From Macrotrachela quadricornifera (lineage: Eukaryota > Rotifera > Eurotatoria > Philodinida > Philodinidae), in NCBI GenBank assembly GCA_022393335.1, contig JAJEKB010021337.1:351854-415853 (forward strand): a DNA stretch of 64,000 bases, read 5' to 3'. This document shows, one piece after another, positions 1-10,992 of the stretch. The position numbers were made by a program, and so were the translations under genes. The notes below the pieces were generated by a model. The model was given only the letters and a program-made list of their open reading frames with translations. It was not told the DNA's origin and ran no database searches. The stretch's first letter is position 1. Each line of letters opens with the position of its first letter.

Positions 1-590
1 ATATCTCCGATTTCCTTGAGATCCTTGAATCCCTTGTCATCCTCGATATCGTTGGATTCCTTGAAATCCTTGACTAGATTGGATTCAAGGGGGAAACATT
101 TGACTCCAGTTCCTTGGAGTCAGTGTGGAGTCAAGTGGAGTCAGTCGAGTCAAGTGAAATCACTTCGAGCCAAATGACTCGCACGGAGTCACGCAAAATC
201 ACGCAGTCACGTAGAATCGTATGGAGTCATGTGGATTCATGCGAGATAACAGATTCTGCTGCTTCTCTATTAATTAATTCCCATTACAATACAAGTGTTC
301 ATTGTTGGAAAACAATTCTCAAAAACAGAACACTTTTGTTCTGTTTTTGGGAATTATTTCCCATGACAGAACAAGACTGTTCTGTTATGGGAATTATTTC
401 TCAAAACAGAACAAAAATGTTCCGTTTTTGGGAAATAATTCCAAGAGTGAAACTACAGACTTCAGTCAAGCGGAGTCAAGTGGAGTCAACGTAGAGTCAA
501 CGTAGAGTCAAGTGGAGTCATGGAGTCCTGGAGTCAGATGTTTCCCTCTTGATTGGATTTCTTGAATTCCTTGGCTTCGTTATATGCTTT
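1..590. repeat. Foldback element with GGAGTCA-rich arms
   Basis: The ends carry CCTTGAAT/GGATTC-type short repeats. Arms at about 81-120 and 525-555 are inverted copies sharing the core GGGAAACAT-TGACTCCA. The inner flanks are runs of AGTCAAGTGGAGTCA-like units (113-250 and 470-535). The centre, 310-433, holds three consecutive hairpins built on an AACAGAAC/GTTCTGTT stem. No credible coding frame is present. It looks like a non-autonomous foldback (MITE-like) repeat; the outer limits are approximate because the window begins here. Confidence 0.6.
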
Positions 591-1121
591 GGGTTTAACA
601 GTGAATTTTTTGTAATCTTTGCTTACATAGATGAGGTTTGTTAGGTTATGAGTCTCAATTCGCTATTGATTTTTCATTGACTTTTGAATTCAGAATTCCA
701 AAGACTTCGAAGTTCACGGATATCCGATACTGTAGAAGAAGTATCTAATTTTACTCAGAATTTATTGCTTATCTGGAGTATGTAATTCTTTTTTAAAAAT
801 GTTTTAGACAAAAGAACGGCCTTTTTGATACCTGTCTCTTTACTCGAATATTGAATTAGCTGACTCGTTTATCTATACATATATATTGGGGATGACTTGC
901 AGATAACACATTCAAGTCTATAGTGTGTGACACATAAAATATACATGAGTAAAGTTTTCTACTTTATTTATTAATGACAATTGTCTTAGTCCGCATCGGG
1001 CATACACATGTATGAACACAAGATTTGAACGAGAAATAAATCGAAAGTCGATGCAAAATAAAACTTAAAAAGTGTATATGACATAGAGTATTTCGATGAG
1101 AAAGTGATAGAAAAGATACAG
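591..1121. other. AT-rich spacer and presumed 5' flank of the next gene
   Basis: No coding frame, repeat or RNA gene is seen. It presumably contains the promoter of the secreted-protein gene at 1122, but no clear TATA box can be picked out in this AT-rich sequence. Confidence 0.4.
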
Positions 1122-3192
1122 ATGAAAGCCATACTTTTTTTGATCATCATATTAGCAACTTTTTATTGTTATTCATAGTTAGATAGATCTCTGAAGAACC
1201 ATATCAAAGTAAACATATTTTTATTTTTGTAATCTTTTAATATCAGATGACAAAAAATATTCTAAGAACGATGAAGACTATGAGTATAATACTCTCTTAA
1301 CCGATGTGAACGGTGCAAATACCCGAGGAATTCTGGCTGAAAGTGGAATCAATGTTCATGTATACACGCTGGTTAAATATAAAAATCATTTGATTTCAAT
1401 TCATGAATCTCAATCTAACGAAGGTGGAATAACTTCCGAAGGCAATGTTGAAACATTAAAATTTTTTTATGTTCCATTAATGTTTCCTATTCACTCGCCT
1501 CAGTTCGATATGAAATGGATTACAATTGCGGGAAAAGATCGGAATGAAGTACGTTTAAGTTTGATTACCGGAAATGATGAGATCGAACAATTAATTGTCA
1601 ATGAAATAAAAAAAGATTCAAATAAGCAAGGACATAATATTAAAGTTGCACCATTATTAATTAATTCATTAACAGCTATCATTACTAATGGAAATGATGA
1701 ACCAGTGGCTGGTGTTCATCCATCGCGTATTGTTAATCCATCACAAATCGTCTTAACATTGAGGTTTCAATGTACATCGACAGAAGTTGCAGAAAATCTC
1801 ATTGAAGGAATTTTAGATGGAGATTATAATATTGAATTGGCTATTTACTTTGCTGGTCTTCATACAATTTCAATGAATATGATTAAAATTACCAGTGATA
1901 CATTGAAGAAAGTATTGAGTAGTACAACAGCTGAAGGGGGAAATACAAAAGCTCAATTTATACATCGAAAACAAGCTGCTAATTTTGTTGCTGGTTATAC
2001 TGCAAATGTTAAAAAAACAATTTATATTGAAAATCCAAATTCCGATGTATCACAAATGATTAGTGGATTAGAGGATGAATTCAAAACACTGATGCAACAA
2101 GGTTAGATAAATAAAGAACTATTTTACATATCTTTCTTTTTTTCACTTTAGCAATGGACAATGCAGAAAAAACACAAATAGATGCAAAATTATTTGATCA
2201 AATTTGGTCTTCTTCTGATCTTAATCCAGATGTTATACGATCTGATTTGAATAAAATATTTACATACAATAAAACTCTAACAGATTATGCTAATTCATCT
2301 GATATTTTATTTACCTATGATAAAAAAGAAGCTGAAATATCAGATACAAAGCGTAAAATTGCAGTTGGATGGAAAGGATTTGGTGGTAGTGTTGAAGTAT
2401 CTCATGCTCAAACATCGTCAAGCCAAACAGCTCAAACTAATCATGATATTGTTACGCAAAAAGATATTAAAGATTTTCTTACACAACAAAATATTGAAAC
2501 ACAATGGACAGGAGAAAAATGGGAACCAAAATCATTTAATGTGTATAAACTGACAGATATTACAGATCAGCTACAAGTTGCATTAGTTACCAAACAATTA
2601 ATTGCAGAAAAATCAAATGGGGCAGAAATGAAAGTTGTTAATATTATGGATGTGCCAATTCTTGGACTAGGTAATCAATTTTCATAGGCAGAGTATTCAC
2701 GTAAAAATAGGTCTTGAGGGTGATCACGATAAAGGCATTTTCACAATTTTTTATGAGGATTGATAGCACGGAACTTACGGTAGCATCTTTTATAAAATAG
2801 AATAATATAATACTGATGACAAATAGAACAAAATTCAGATCTTCTGACTAAAAAAGACCGAAGTACCCGAATACTTAGTTTGCAAAGACTAACTGAATGA
2901 TTAGTTCTTCCCTGTACGATATAACTATTCACAAATGCTTTTTGTATCTTATTCAACTGAAAAAATGTTACAGATGCAACATCAACAATTAATACAACTC
3001 CCATATCAATCACAACATCATCAATCATGACTGGCTGTTCAAAGCCGCCATTCAATTCAAACCGTAAGTTCAAAGTAGCTCAATTTTTCCACCCACCCTC
3101 ACTCTCTCTCTTTGTTTTGGTATATTACAGTAAATAGTTCGATAAGTTCTTATTATCTTAAAAAAACTCGCCTTTATACAGATGATTTTTGA
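1122..3192 (+). CDS. Secreted protein of unknown function, five inferred exons
   Basis: I do not recognise the family. Inferred exons are 1122-1167, 1247-2101, 2152-2670, 2974-3063 and 3131-3192. All four introns are GT-AG and phase 1, and the joined frame is 1572 nt (523 residues). Exon 1 starts with an ATG and encodes a signal peptide (MKAILFLIIILATFY). Exon 2 is the long globular part, with no membrane segment. Exon 3 is polar, with a Ser/Gln/Thr stretch. Exon 4 is a Thr/Ser/Ile-rich linker containing one Cys. Exons 1-3 are well supported by open frame and matching phase. Exons 4-5 are tentative: without them the frame ends at 2687 (478 residues), and exon 5 overlaps a protein-like frame on the other strand. 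Introns are 50-79 bp except the 303-bp third one. Confidence 0.55.
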
Positions 3193-3457
3193 GAGTGTTC
3201 GCCAAATATCCTTGTGATGGCTCGACAGAACCTGAAACGAGGCATATTTTTGTTATTTCGTCTCGCCTCGAAAAAGTTCTCACGATTATAACAGGATTCA
3301 TACCATTCAGTTTTTCATTTTCGGAAGCACGAAAATCTAGTCCATCTTCCTTCATTAGATTTTGCGCTGTTAAAAGAACGTAACTACACTTCATATTTTG
3401 GGATCCGGACAGTAGCGGGTGGACATTTGCTCCTGTGGCCAATTGCTCGCACAGCAA
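3158..3457 (-). other. Possible exon or coding relic on the minus strand
   Basis: This 99-codon open frame has a protein-like composition (for example NGMNPVIIVRTFSRRDE and KICLVSGSVEPSQGY) rather than the Phe/Ile/Tyr/Lys-rich look of chance frames here. No family was recognised and no flanking exons were found. It overlaps the tentative last exon of the plus-strand gene, so at most one of the two is likely to be real. Confidence 0.22.
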
Positions 3458-3459
3458 AT

Positions 3460-4145
3460 ATCATAACGAGCAAGTGTCCTACCGAGCAAGTGTCCGCGCG
3501 CAACTGTCCTAAACTCCATATTTTACTTTTTGTCTTAGAAAGAAAGAGAAAGTTCATTGAAAAACATATTTTTTCCTCGAAAATATATATTACTTAATAA
3601 TCGATGTGGCCCTTTCCAAATAGACTCGTTTCGACTCGACTGTCTCTCGCCTCCTCTAGCTTCGGATTAGCCGAAGAGAAGCGAGGTGCCTCGACCAATA
3701 TTCACTTCGTGTCGGACTCTGGTGCACGACAATAAAATTGAGCTAATCTCTCACCAGTTAGCCCAAATGCGTTAAAAATTTGGATTTGAAGGTTTTAAAT
3801 GATGCTGAACAAAATGAGAACATCAATCAAAAATTTAAAATTTGACGTGTACTTTGATATTTGTAGTGATCCTCGATGGACTCGTGGAAGCTCTTTTAAA
3901 GGATTCTTCAGATTCAATCATATATGGTTTTGTAGAGAACTTGAAGCCCTACTTCTGGCAAAAAGAGGTGTCTCAATCGAGCGATGAAAAGAGAAGAAAC
4001 ATTGAAAATACAAATAGTCTGATTTATTCTAATCCGCCCTATATGTACTACACGGATCAAATTATACTTTTTTCTGCGTCACTTCTAAAAATTCGAATGT
4101 TATGATCTTGGCAGACCTTAGAAGATTCACGGTGTATGTTACGCT
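3460..4145. other. Gene-free spacer
   Basis: A short direct repeat of GAGCAAGTGTCC occurs near 3467 and 3486. Nothing else was recognised. Confidence 0.35.
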
Positions 4146-4443
4146 ATCCCAGTGAGTTCGGGAAACGGCATCTGTGCGTTTTAAACTATTTATATTGACC
4201 AAAGTACGCGTTTATCACACTGAAACGCCGTTTCAAAGGAAAAAATAGCTGGAAAATAGCTTTCAAAACGGCATCAAAACGTCTTTTTGCTTGTCTGATG
4301 CCAGACACTCACAGAAGACGTTTTGAAAGCCATTTTCCAGCTATTTTTTGCTTTGAAACGGCGTTTCAGTGTGATAAACGCGTATTTTGGTGAATATAAA
4401 TAGTTTAAAACGCACAGATGCCGTTTCCTGAACTCACTGGGAT
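4146..4443. mobile_element. Foldback MITE with arms of about 125 bp
   Basis: The sequence from CCCAGTGAGTTC (4148) to GAACTCACTGGG (ending 4441) is a long imperfect inverted repeat. The two arms share a stretch around CACTGAAACG(C)CGTTTC and a loop of about 50 bp near 4275-4315. There is no coding frame. The AT dinucleotides at both edges fit a Tc1/mariner-type non-autonomous element, but the superfamily is not proven. Confidence 0.8.
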
Positions 4444-4524
4444 GATTTCTAGTGGAAGAATATTGTTAGATTTTTGGCGCTTGAGTCTTACATTATGCAT
4501 CAGACAGGAAATGACGGTAGGAAA

Positions 4525-6381
4525 CAGTGCTGCCACCTTTCGAAGCCCAGAAAGCAGAAAAAAAATTTTAAAAAGCAGAAAATGACGGAAATTTCACTCT
4601 CAAAAAGCAGGAAAAAAAGCAGAAAAGATGTTTCTTACGTAAATCTACTATAAAACTTAGATTTAATATAGTAATTAAAATTTGTACATCAATTTTCGAT
4701 ATTTATTAAACAAGATCAATCAATTAAACAGCCCATGTCGCACATTTATTCTTGGTACCGCCGGTATACCGACGATTTACCGGCGGTAGCTCTTAAACTC
4801 TCCGGTACTCATTGTAAATGCTTACAGAAGCCCTTTTCTTTCAGAATCATAATGTTTTAACAAATACAATTCATATTTATTGAGAAAGAAACCGGTTTTT
4901 CATATATTTTACTTATTAAATTTTTTGCAGCGCCCTCTTTAATAAAAAAATTTCCTCGAGATTGAGACCAATTTGCGATCTGTGGCTGGTACAGGTAGCT
5001 CAAGCGCATCGACGATATATAATGCCATCGAAAGCAGAGCGAGTTTGATAGTTTTAACAGACTTTAAAAATATTCAGTCGTTTATACATAAGCTATTACG
5101 ATGTTCCATTTTCAAAAAACACCGGTGGTATAGCGCACATTATAGCGGACGATCAACCGACGGTTTTTGTCCGGTTCGAATCACATGGGAGATAAGTGGA
5201 ATTATTCAATTCCATTACACAATATCAAATAAAGCAAATACATAGATTTATCACATACATTTTCTTTTGAACGCATGGTTTTCATCTGATTTAATAGCTT
5301 TTAACAAGTCTTTATTAGATAAAACATGTTTGTACAGTCCAGTGCGTAATAATGATGAATTTAATCGTATTTTCAGTTCAGCTGATATAAGTTCAGTCGT
5401 TATACAATTCCTCTTATCGTTATTTAAGTGTTTTATTGTGAAAATGCTGACTCGATATAAGCATTACTATATGGCAAAGAATACAAATTTCAATCTCTTT
5501 TTCTTCTGTTCAACTCCTGTTGATGCTTATAAGTTTTCAATTGCTAAAATTTTAGGTGTATCTTCTTCAGCATTACCATCATCACTCATTCTTGCTGTAT
5601 TTATATTATAAATATTAACACTATCCACTTTAGTTATTCATATTCATTCAGTAAACCCACGAAAGAATGTATGTGTTGATTTATACGAATCAGACAAATA
5701 ATGGAAATTATGACGAAAGAGAAACAAGTAAAGAATGGAATAAATATATATATGGAGGTGTCCAGTCTGGTCGGAGGCCCCAATTCTTCTTTTATCTTCC
5801 TGCTTCTATCATACATCAGAAAAATATGATTTTTTTACCAGTTATAGTACTCATATAATTCTGATGATCGGTCAATTCCAAGAGATCTATATCATGTTTG
5901 AAGCTAAAGTAATAAAAGTCTTCAAAATATCTTTTGCTATTTACGAGTAGATTTTTTTAAAGACTTTCATTATTTTAGCTTCAAACAGGGTATAAATCCC
6001 TTGGAATCGGCCGATCATCAGAATTATATGAGTACTATAACTGGTAAAAAAATCATAGTATTCTGATGTATTATAGAAGCAAGAAGATAAAAAATGAATT
6101 GGGGTCTCCGCCAGACTGGACACCCCCATATATATTGGATACTTTTAGCCACTAGAAAACACGAGTTAAAATTGAAGTTGAACTAGTGTAAGATAGTAAG
6201 ATGGGTGATTATTAATAACAATTTATTTTTAGAATTCGAAAAATGATCATTCAAATGAGAATTATTGATTAAAAATATAGATGACCTAATATTTAAAAAA
6301 AACAGAAAGGACAGAAAAAAGGCAGAAAAATCTTTAAAAAGCAGAATTTTTCTGCGAAAAGCAGACAAGGTGGCAGCACAG
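4525..6381. mobile_element. Decayed hAT-type element with 8-bp target duplication
   Basis: The left end CAGTGCTGCCACCTT (4525) and the right end AAGGTGGCAGCACAG (ending 6381) are terminal inverted repeats. They are flanked by GTAGGAAA (4517-4524) and GTAAGAAA (6382-6389), an 8-bp target duplication with one mismatch. An 8-bp duplication and CAG-type ends are typical of hAT elements. Both subterminal zones contain repeated AAGCAGAAAA motifs in the same orientation. Internal frames (4973-5245 and 5267-5611, +) are not recognisable as hAT transposase, so the element is non-autonomous or decayed. It contains the separate MITE at 5752-6129. Confidence 0.7.
5752..6129. mobile_element. Foldback MITE nested in the hAT-type element
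   Basis: Ends ATGGAGGTGTCCAGTCTGG and CCAGACTGGACACCCCCAT are inverted copies, and the similarity continues inward for about 170 bp on each side. The flanking TATATA sequence suits a TA-targeting Tc1/mariner-type MITE. It lies wholly inside 4525-6381, so it is probably the younger insertion. Confidence 0.75.
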
Positions 6382-6603
6382 GTAAGAAATTCGAATGGTT
6401 TCGTAAGATCTTGTTGTAAGATTTTATGAAGGTCTTGTATGTATATAGTCTTACACGTTCGGGTATGTTCTTATATTCCGTTTTTTGGCTCGGGGAGACA
6501 CTTTCTCGAAATTTATGGCCTTGAGAAGGATGAGGGTGGCTGAGTGTGAGGGTAGAAGTAAGAGTAAGTTAGAGCTACCGTGATCATGATTTTGTCCCTG
6601 CTA

Positions 6604-6749
6604 CACTCTAAAAAAATTAGGTATTTGTAACTATCGGAAACTCTCTTCGGGTTTCCGAAGGCTCGAAAACACCCAAGAAAAGTTTTCGAATGGCTCGGAA
6701 ACCCGGAGAGCGTTTCCGATAGTAACAAATACCCAATTTTTTTAGAGTA
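6604..6749. mobile_element. Short foldback MITE
   Basis: ACTCTAAAAAAATT (6604) and AATTTTTTTAGAGT (to 6749) terminate a near-perfect inverted repeat of about 60 bp per arm. The arms include CTATCGGAAAC and GTTTCCGATAG. There is no coding capacity. Confidence 0.75.
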
Positions 6750-7749
6750 TAGAGGGTTCTGCAGACGGCTTAAGTAACGTACTTGTTTTAAATGATCCGA
6801 CGATCTCAAACAAAGTATATAATATATTCTTATTCAATTAAATCGCAGTTGAATATGCTGGAGCAATAAGTCTTAACGCTGTTGTAAATTCTTTGCGAAT
6901 TGTTTTCTACATATTTCTAGAATAGTCCGAGTTTTAATAGAATATTGATTAAATTTATCAGTCATTCTGTATAATGTTTTTAAAAACTTCAAATAAGATT
7001 TTCTCACTGGTCTAGGATGAGTTTGATCTTTGATACAAAGCATCGTTCAAGAATGCTGATTGATTCACATAAAACAGCTAAGCGAATTGAATGAACTAAT
7101 TCAATAAATGATTTTGCACTCTATATATATACGATTACATCTAATATTTAAGTATATATGGTATCACAAAATATTATAGGAGAAAGGAAAGAAAACGTGC
7201 GAAACTTAGAAATATACTCGAATTCTGGATGAAAAATATTCACTGTATTATAGACTTTATCTAAAAGACTGTTAGAATTATAGGAAAATATTTTACTACG
7301 TGTATATTCATGCAATAAATGTTTTGATATAAAGTATTTTATAAAAATTTAAAGACTGTTCTACGAAATTTTGGTCAGACGTAGTAAAATTACTTCAAAT
7401 AATGTAGACAGTAAGCCCATTTAAATGTATCAGAATCAATAGTAATAGAAGAAACATAGGAAGGACACGGTTCGATGCGAGGGTAACAAAGATAACCCTA
7501 ATCCACTCTCCCATGTTGAGTCTCGAGGAATTTCAGAAGATGTTTCTGGGAAACCTCCAGGGAATTTTTAGGGAGTGGGTCACAAAGTGAAGAATAAGTC
7601 ATTATCAACCAATACATGACATATTTCAGTGATATTGATCTATCTGTCAAAATTTCTAGTAAACTTTGTCTCATTGCTGAATCACGTTTCTATCTATATC
7701 TAACTATTTAACTACTATTTATTCAAAAAGTGCGAATACTGCTTACGAC
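6750..7749. other. AT-rich gene-free spacer
   Basis: No coding frame, RNA gene or clear repeat was identified over this kilobase. Confidence 0.4.
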
Positions 7750-8636
7750 GGAATGTCTCCAAATGTGAGTCTCCGTTTTGAATCGGGTATTTATCATTTT
7801 GTAAAGCTCAGTGAGTACAGTAACCGTGTATAAAGGATTTCTCCCCATGATGAACTTTTTAGGGATAATGAGGTTCCATACCTTCTAGAAAATCATCATA
7901 AGACTCTTAACTGAGAGTTTAAATTTTAATATTGTAACGACAAAACATGATGTTGTTTGGACCGATATGAGGTTATCAGTGATGCTCTTCCTTNNNNNNN
8001 NNNNNNNNNNNNNNNNNNNNNNNNNNNNNNNNNNNNNNNNNNNNNNNNNNNNNNNNNNNNNNNNNNNNNNNNNNNNNNNNNNNNNNNNNNNNNNNNNNNN
8101 NNNNNNNNNNNNNNNNNNNNNNNNNNNNNNNNNNNNNNNNNNNNNNNNNNNNNNNNNNNNNNNNNNNNNNNNNNNNNNNNNNNNNNNNNNNNNNNNNNNN
8201 NNNNNNNNNNNNNNNNNNNNNNNNNNNNNNNNNNNNNNNNNNNNNNNNNNNNNNNNNNNNNNNNNNNNNNNNNNNNNNNNNNNNNNNNNNNNNNNNNNNN
8301 NNNNNNNNNNNNNNNNNNNNNNNNNNNNNNNNNNNNNNNNNNNNNNNNNNNNNNNNNNNNNNNNNNNNNNNNNNNNNNNNNNNNNNNNNNNNNAAGGAAG
8401 AGCATCACTGATAACCTCATATCGGTCCAAACAACATCATATTTTGTCATTACAATATTAAAATTCAAACTCTCAGTTAAGAGTCTTATGATGATTTTCT
8501 AGAAGGTATGGAACCTCATTATCCCTAAAAAGTTCATCATGGGGAGAAATCCTTTATACACGGTTACTGTACTCACTGAGCTTTACAAAATGATAAATAC
8601 CCGATTCAAAACGGAGACTCACACTTGGGGATCTTT
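7750..8636. repeat. Near-perfect inverted repeat around an assembly gap
   Basis: Sequence 7750-7993 reappears in reverse complement at 8394-8636, with only a few substitutions (for example ACGACAAAACATG against ATGACAAAATATG). The two arms meet exactly at the edges of a 400-bp block of N. They begin immediately at the gap (CTCTTCCTT / AAGGAAGAG), so the true sequence could be a palindrome with an unsequenced loop, or a scaffolding artefact joining two copies of one locus. Frames printed through the N block are meaningless. Confidence 0.85.
7994..8393. other. Assembly gap (400 N)
   Basis: Exactly 400 undetermined bases, which suggests an estimated or conventional gap size. Confidence 0.99.
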
Positions 8637-9501
8637 CCTCGTTAGCAAACTATATTGATTGATTTTATGATAAAACAAAACTTCTACTCTTTCTTTGATT
8701 CTTCTTATCTTTTTATACCAGTCATATATTTACATAGAATCAACTATGTAAGTATACCTAAACGACTGTATTTTCGTTTAAATTTAAAACATTTATGCAC
8801 TTTATACAATCAAATCACAAAAAGAAAAACTCTCTAGGGAGTCGCTATGCAGGAACTCTCAGGCGATCAGCATGGTGACTCCCTGAGAAGTCCTCATAGA
8901 CTAAGAGGAAGTCTCAACTAGGGAAATGTCCGTCAATAAATATTTTGAGAAGTCTGGCAGGAAAAAACTCATATGACTGGTGAGCAAAAAGTTCAAATAG
9001 TATCATATTGCACATTCTTCACTACTACTTGAAACAGACAAAAGGAATGTTGTAGATAATGAAAGTGAAAGTAAGAGAGAAAACATTTTCGAGTGGGCTC
9101 GCCTATCCGTTTGATAGAACACTATTCAAAATTATATGAAATAAAACTTCAAGGAATATACTAGCTTGAGGGTGAGGATAAGATTTAAATAATTTTTATC
9201 TAGATTTCAATAAAACAAATGATTTGAAATGAATAAAAACCACTGCAGAACAAGAAATGCCCATTACTAATACATCTCTATATTTTTCTATAATTATTTC
9301 ATTGCGTGATATTGAACAATATTCTATATATGTTTTTAGAGAATTTTAGACTACTTCTATAAAGAAAATCTTCCTCGTCAATTTATCCTTTCTTATATTT
9401 GAGAAATAATGGATATAGATATCAGTAAAACATATGATAATAATACTTTTCTGTACAGCAACTGAGAATTCTCTCTATTCTTCCCTATCACACCAAATGA
9501 A
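8637..9501. other. Gene-free spacer upstream of the NHL gene
   Basis: AT-rich and without recognisable genes. It presumably includes the promoter of the following gene; no distinct motif stands out. Confidence 0.4.
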
Positions 9502-10527
9502 ATGAAAAATAACATCGTCAAAGATTTTCTCTTCTACAGTTCTACTCTTTTCTCACAATTTAAAGAAAATGAAAGATTTCTTTTGGTGATGATATGTTTT
9601 CTCTTTCTCTTAGTACCACTTCGTGCCAGTTTGAGAGATATTCCTATAAATGCCACATGGAGTAAGAATGGTCAAACAGTAGGAGGACACAATCCAACAC
9701 TCAGTTCCAGTTTAGGTTTGTATGTGGATGATGAACAAACAATTTATGTTGCTGATTATTTTAATCACCGTATTGTCGCATGGGAATCGGGTAAAACAAA
9801 TGGACAAATAGTGGCAGGTGGATATGGGCAAGGAAATGATGCTCATCAATTGAGTAGCCCAACAGATGTGATTGTGGCTAAAGAAGGAGATAGCCTCATT
9901 ATTTGTGACCTTGGGAATAACAGAGTGGTTCAATGGCCTCTTCAAAATCGAACAAATGGAGAAACAATTATTCCGAATATCTCTTGTGAGGGTGTGATGA
10001 TGGATGACAATGGATTTCTCTATGTCTCTGATAAAGACAAGCATGAAGTAAGACGATATCGAATAGGTGAATCGCAAGGAATAGTAGTGGCAGGTGGAAA
10101 TGGAAGAGGAGATCGTCTTGATCAACTCAATTGGCCCACTTACATATTCGTCGACCGAGACCGTTCAGTATTTGTGTCTGATTTTGGAAATCACCGTGTA
10201 ATGAAATGGATGGTGGGTGCAAAAGAAGGTATTGTTGTTGCTGGTGGACAAGGAGAAGGAAATAGTCTGACACAATTGTATCGTCCTAATGGCGTTCTAG
10301 TTGATCAATTAGGTACTATTTATGTAGCTGATAGAGAAAATCATCGAATTGTGCGTTGGCCTAAAGGTGTGCAACAAGGAAATGTTATTGTTGGTGGAAA
10401 TGGTTATGGAGCACAAGCAAATCTACTGAACATGCCCTGGGGATTGTCATTTGATCGACAAGGTAATCTCTATGTTGCCGATTCGGGAAACAGTCGAGTA
10501 CAACGATTTGACATTGAAATGCCATGA
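9502..10527 (+). CDS. Secreted NHL-repeat (beta-propeller) protein
   Basis: This is a single-exon frame of 341 residues. A hydrophobic segment at about 27-43 (FLLVMICFLFLLVPL) follows a longer than usual N-terminal stretch and would act as signal peptide or anchor. About six NHL repeats follow from about residue 66. Each has a strand like IYVADYFNHRIVAW, LYVSDKDKHEVRRY, VFVSDFGNHRVMKW, IYVADRENHRIVRW or LYVADSGNSRVQRF, and a V(V)AGGxGxG linker carrying the next blade. Six blades would close a propeller used for protein or ligand binding; the ligand is unknown. Poly(A) signals follow at 10617 and 10631. Secreted NHL proteins of this form are common in bdelloid rotifers. The frame looks intact. 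Confidence 0.9.
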   Translation: MKNNIVKDFLFYSSTLFSQFKENERFLLVMICFLFLLVPLRASLRDIPINATWSKNGQTVGGHNPTLSSSLGLYVDDEQTIYVADYFNHRIVAWESGKTNGQIVAGGYGQGNDAHQLSSPTDVIVAKEGDSLIICDLGNNRVVQWPLQNRTNGETIIPNISCEGVMMDDNGFLYVSDKDKHEVRRYRIGESQGIVVAGGNGRGDRLDQLNWPTYIFVDRDRSVFVSDFGNHRVMKWMVGAKEGIVVAGGQGEGNSLTQLYRPNGVLVDQLGTIYVADRENHRIVRWPKGVQQGNVIVGGNGYGAQANLLNMPWGLSFDRQGNLYVADSGNSRVQRFDIEMP

Positions 10528-10616
10528 AATTAATTGGATGAACTACCGAGTAAACTTTATTAATTTTCAGCTATTGATTAAATTTTTTGATTGCTGTATG
10601 ATTTTAATTGAAAAGA

Positions 10617-10636
10617 AATAAATGCATGTGAATAAA
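10617..10636 (+). terminator. Polyadenylation signals of the NHL gene
   Basis: Two AATAAA hexamers (10617-10622 and 10631-10636) lie about 90-105 bp after the stop codon. Confidence 0.65.
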
Positions 10637-10761
10637 TTGATGTATATTTATATTCGCGCGCGCGATAACAGAGACCTTGGTTGTTGGAAGCACAAAGGCC
10701 GATAGCGGCAAGACAATGAGGGTGGGTGAGGATGAGAGTATATAAGAAAATTCTAAGCTAG

Positions 10762-10802
10762 GTCACGACGCGTTTCGTCCTTGCTTAAGGGACTCGTCAG
10801 GT
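10762..10802 (-). ncRNA. Hammerhead ribozyme motif linked to the Penelope-like element
   Basis: On the minus strand the core CTGACGA is followed by stem II GTCC/GGAC closing a 9-base loop, then GAAA and ACGCGTC with the cleavage-type GTC. The flanks TTAC and GTGA can pair as stem I. This matches the hammerhead consensus CUGANGA...GAAA...UH, with a very short self-complementary stem III (ACGCGT). That form is known from Penelope-like elements, where it may act as a dimer. It lies 3' of the reverse transcriptase on the same strand. A second, degenerate copy (GACGCGTTTCGTCGTTGC) is at about 10973-10990. Confidence 0.65.
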
Positions 10803-10929
10803 AAGTTCAGAATCAAAATTGTTCTGCATTAAATTAAATCTCAACATAATAGTAGCTATATTGGAGTCGAAACTCTCAACATTAGCCGACTATTATTATA
10901 AAGATAAATATTATTATCGCAGAGAATTC

Positions 10930-10992
10930 TTATATGGTGAGATTATATAAGAAGATTCCAAGCTATGTTAAGACGCGTTTCGTCGTTGCGGA
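10930..10992 (-). repeat. Second, degenerate copy of the ribozyme-bearing repeat
   Basis: The stretch TATATAAGAAGATTCCAAGCTATG...GACGCGTTTCGTC repeats the one at 10741-10779 in the same orientation about 205 bp away. The stem II and CUGANGA half is not conserved here. Head-to-tail copies resemble the pseudo-LTR arrangement of Penelope-like elements. Confidence 0.5.

Noticed and set aside
3600..3730. GC-richer patch with CTCGCCTC and GAAGAGAAGCGAGG text considered as a regulatory hairpin
   Set aside because: Pairing is short and interrupted; no adjacent gene needs it.
5135..5200. GGTTCGAATCA suggesting a tRNA T-loop
   Set aside because: The flanks do not pair as a T stem, and no acceptor or anticodon arm can be drawn.
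7885..8502. Frames of about 180 codons on both strands spanning the N block
   Set aside because: They consist almost wholly of undetermined residues; the flanks are an inverted repeat, so matching frames appear on both strands.
9712..10125. Long minus-strand frame opposite the NHL gene
   Set aside because: Antisense shadow of a clear coding region, with no family resemblance.
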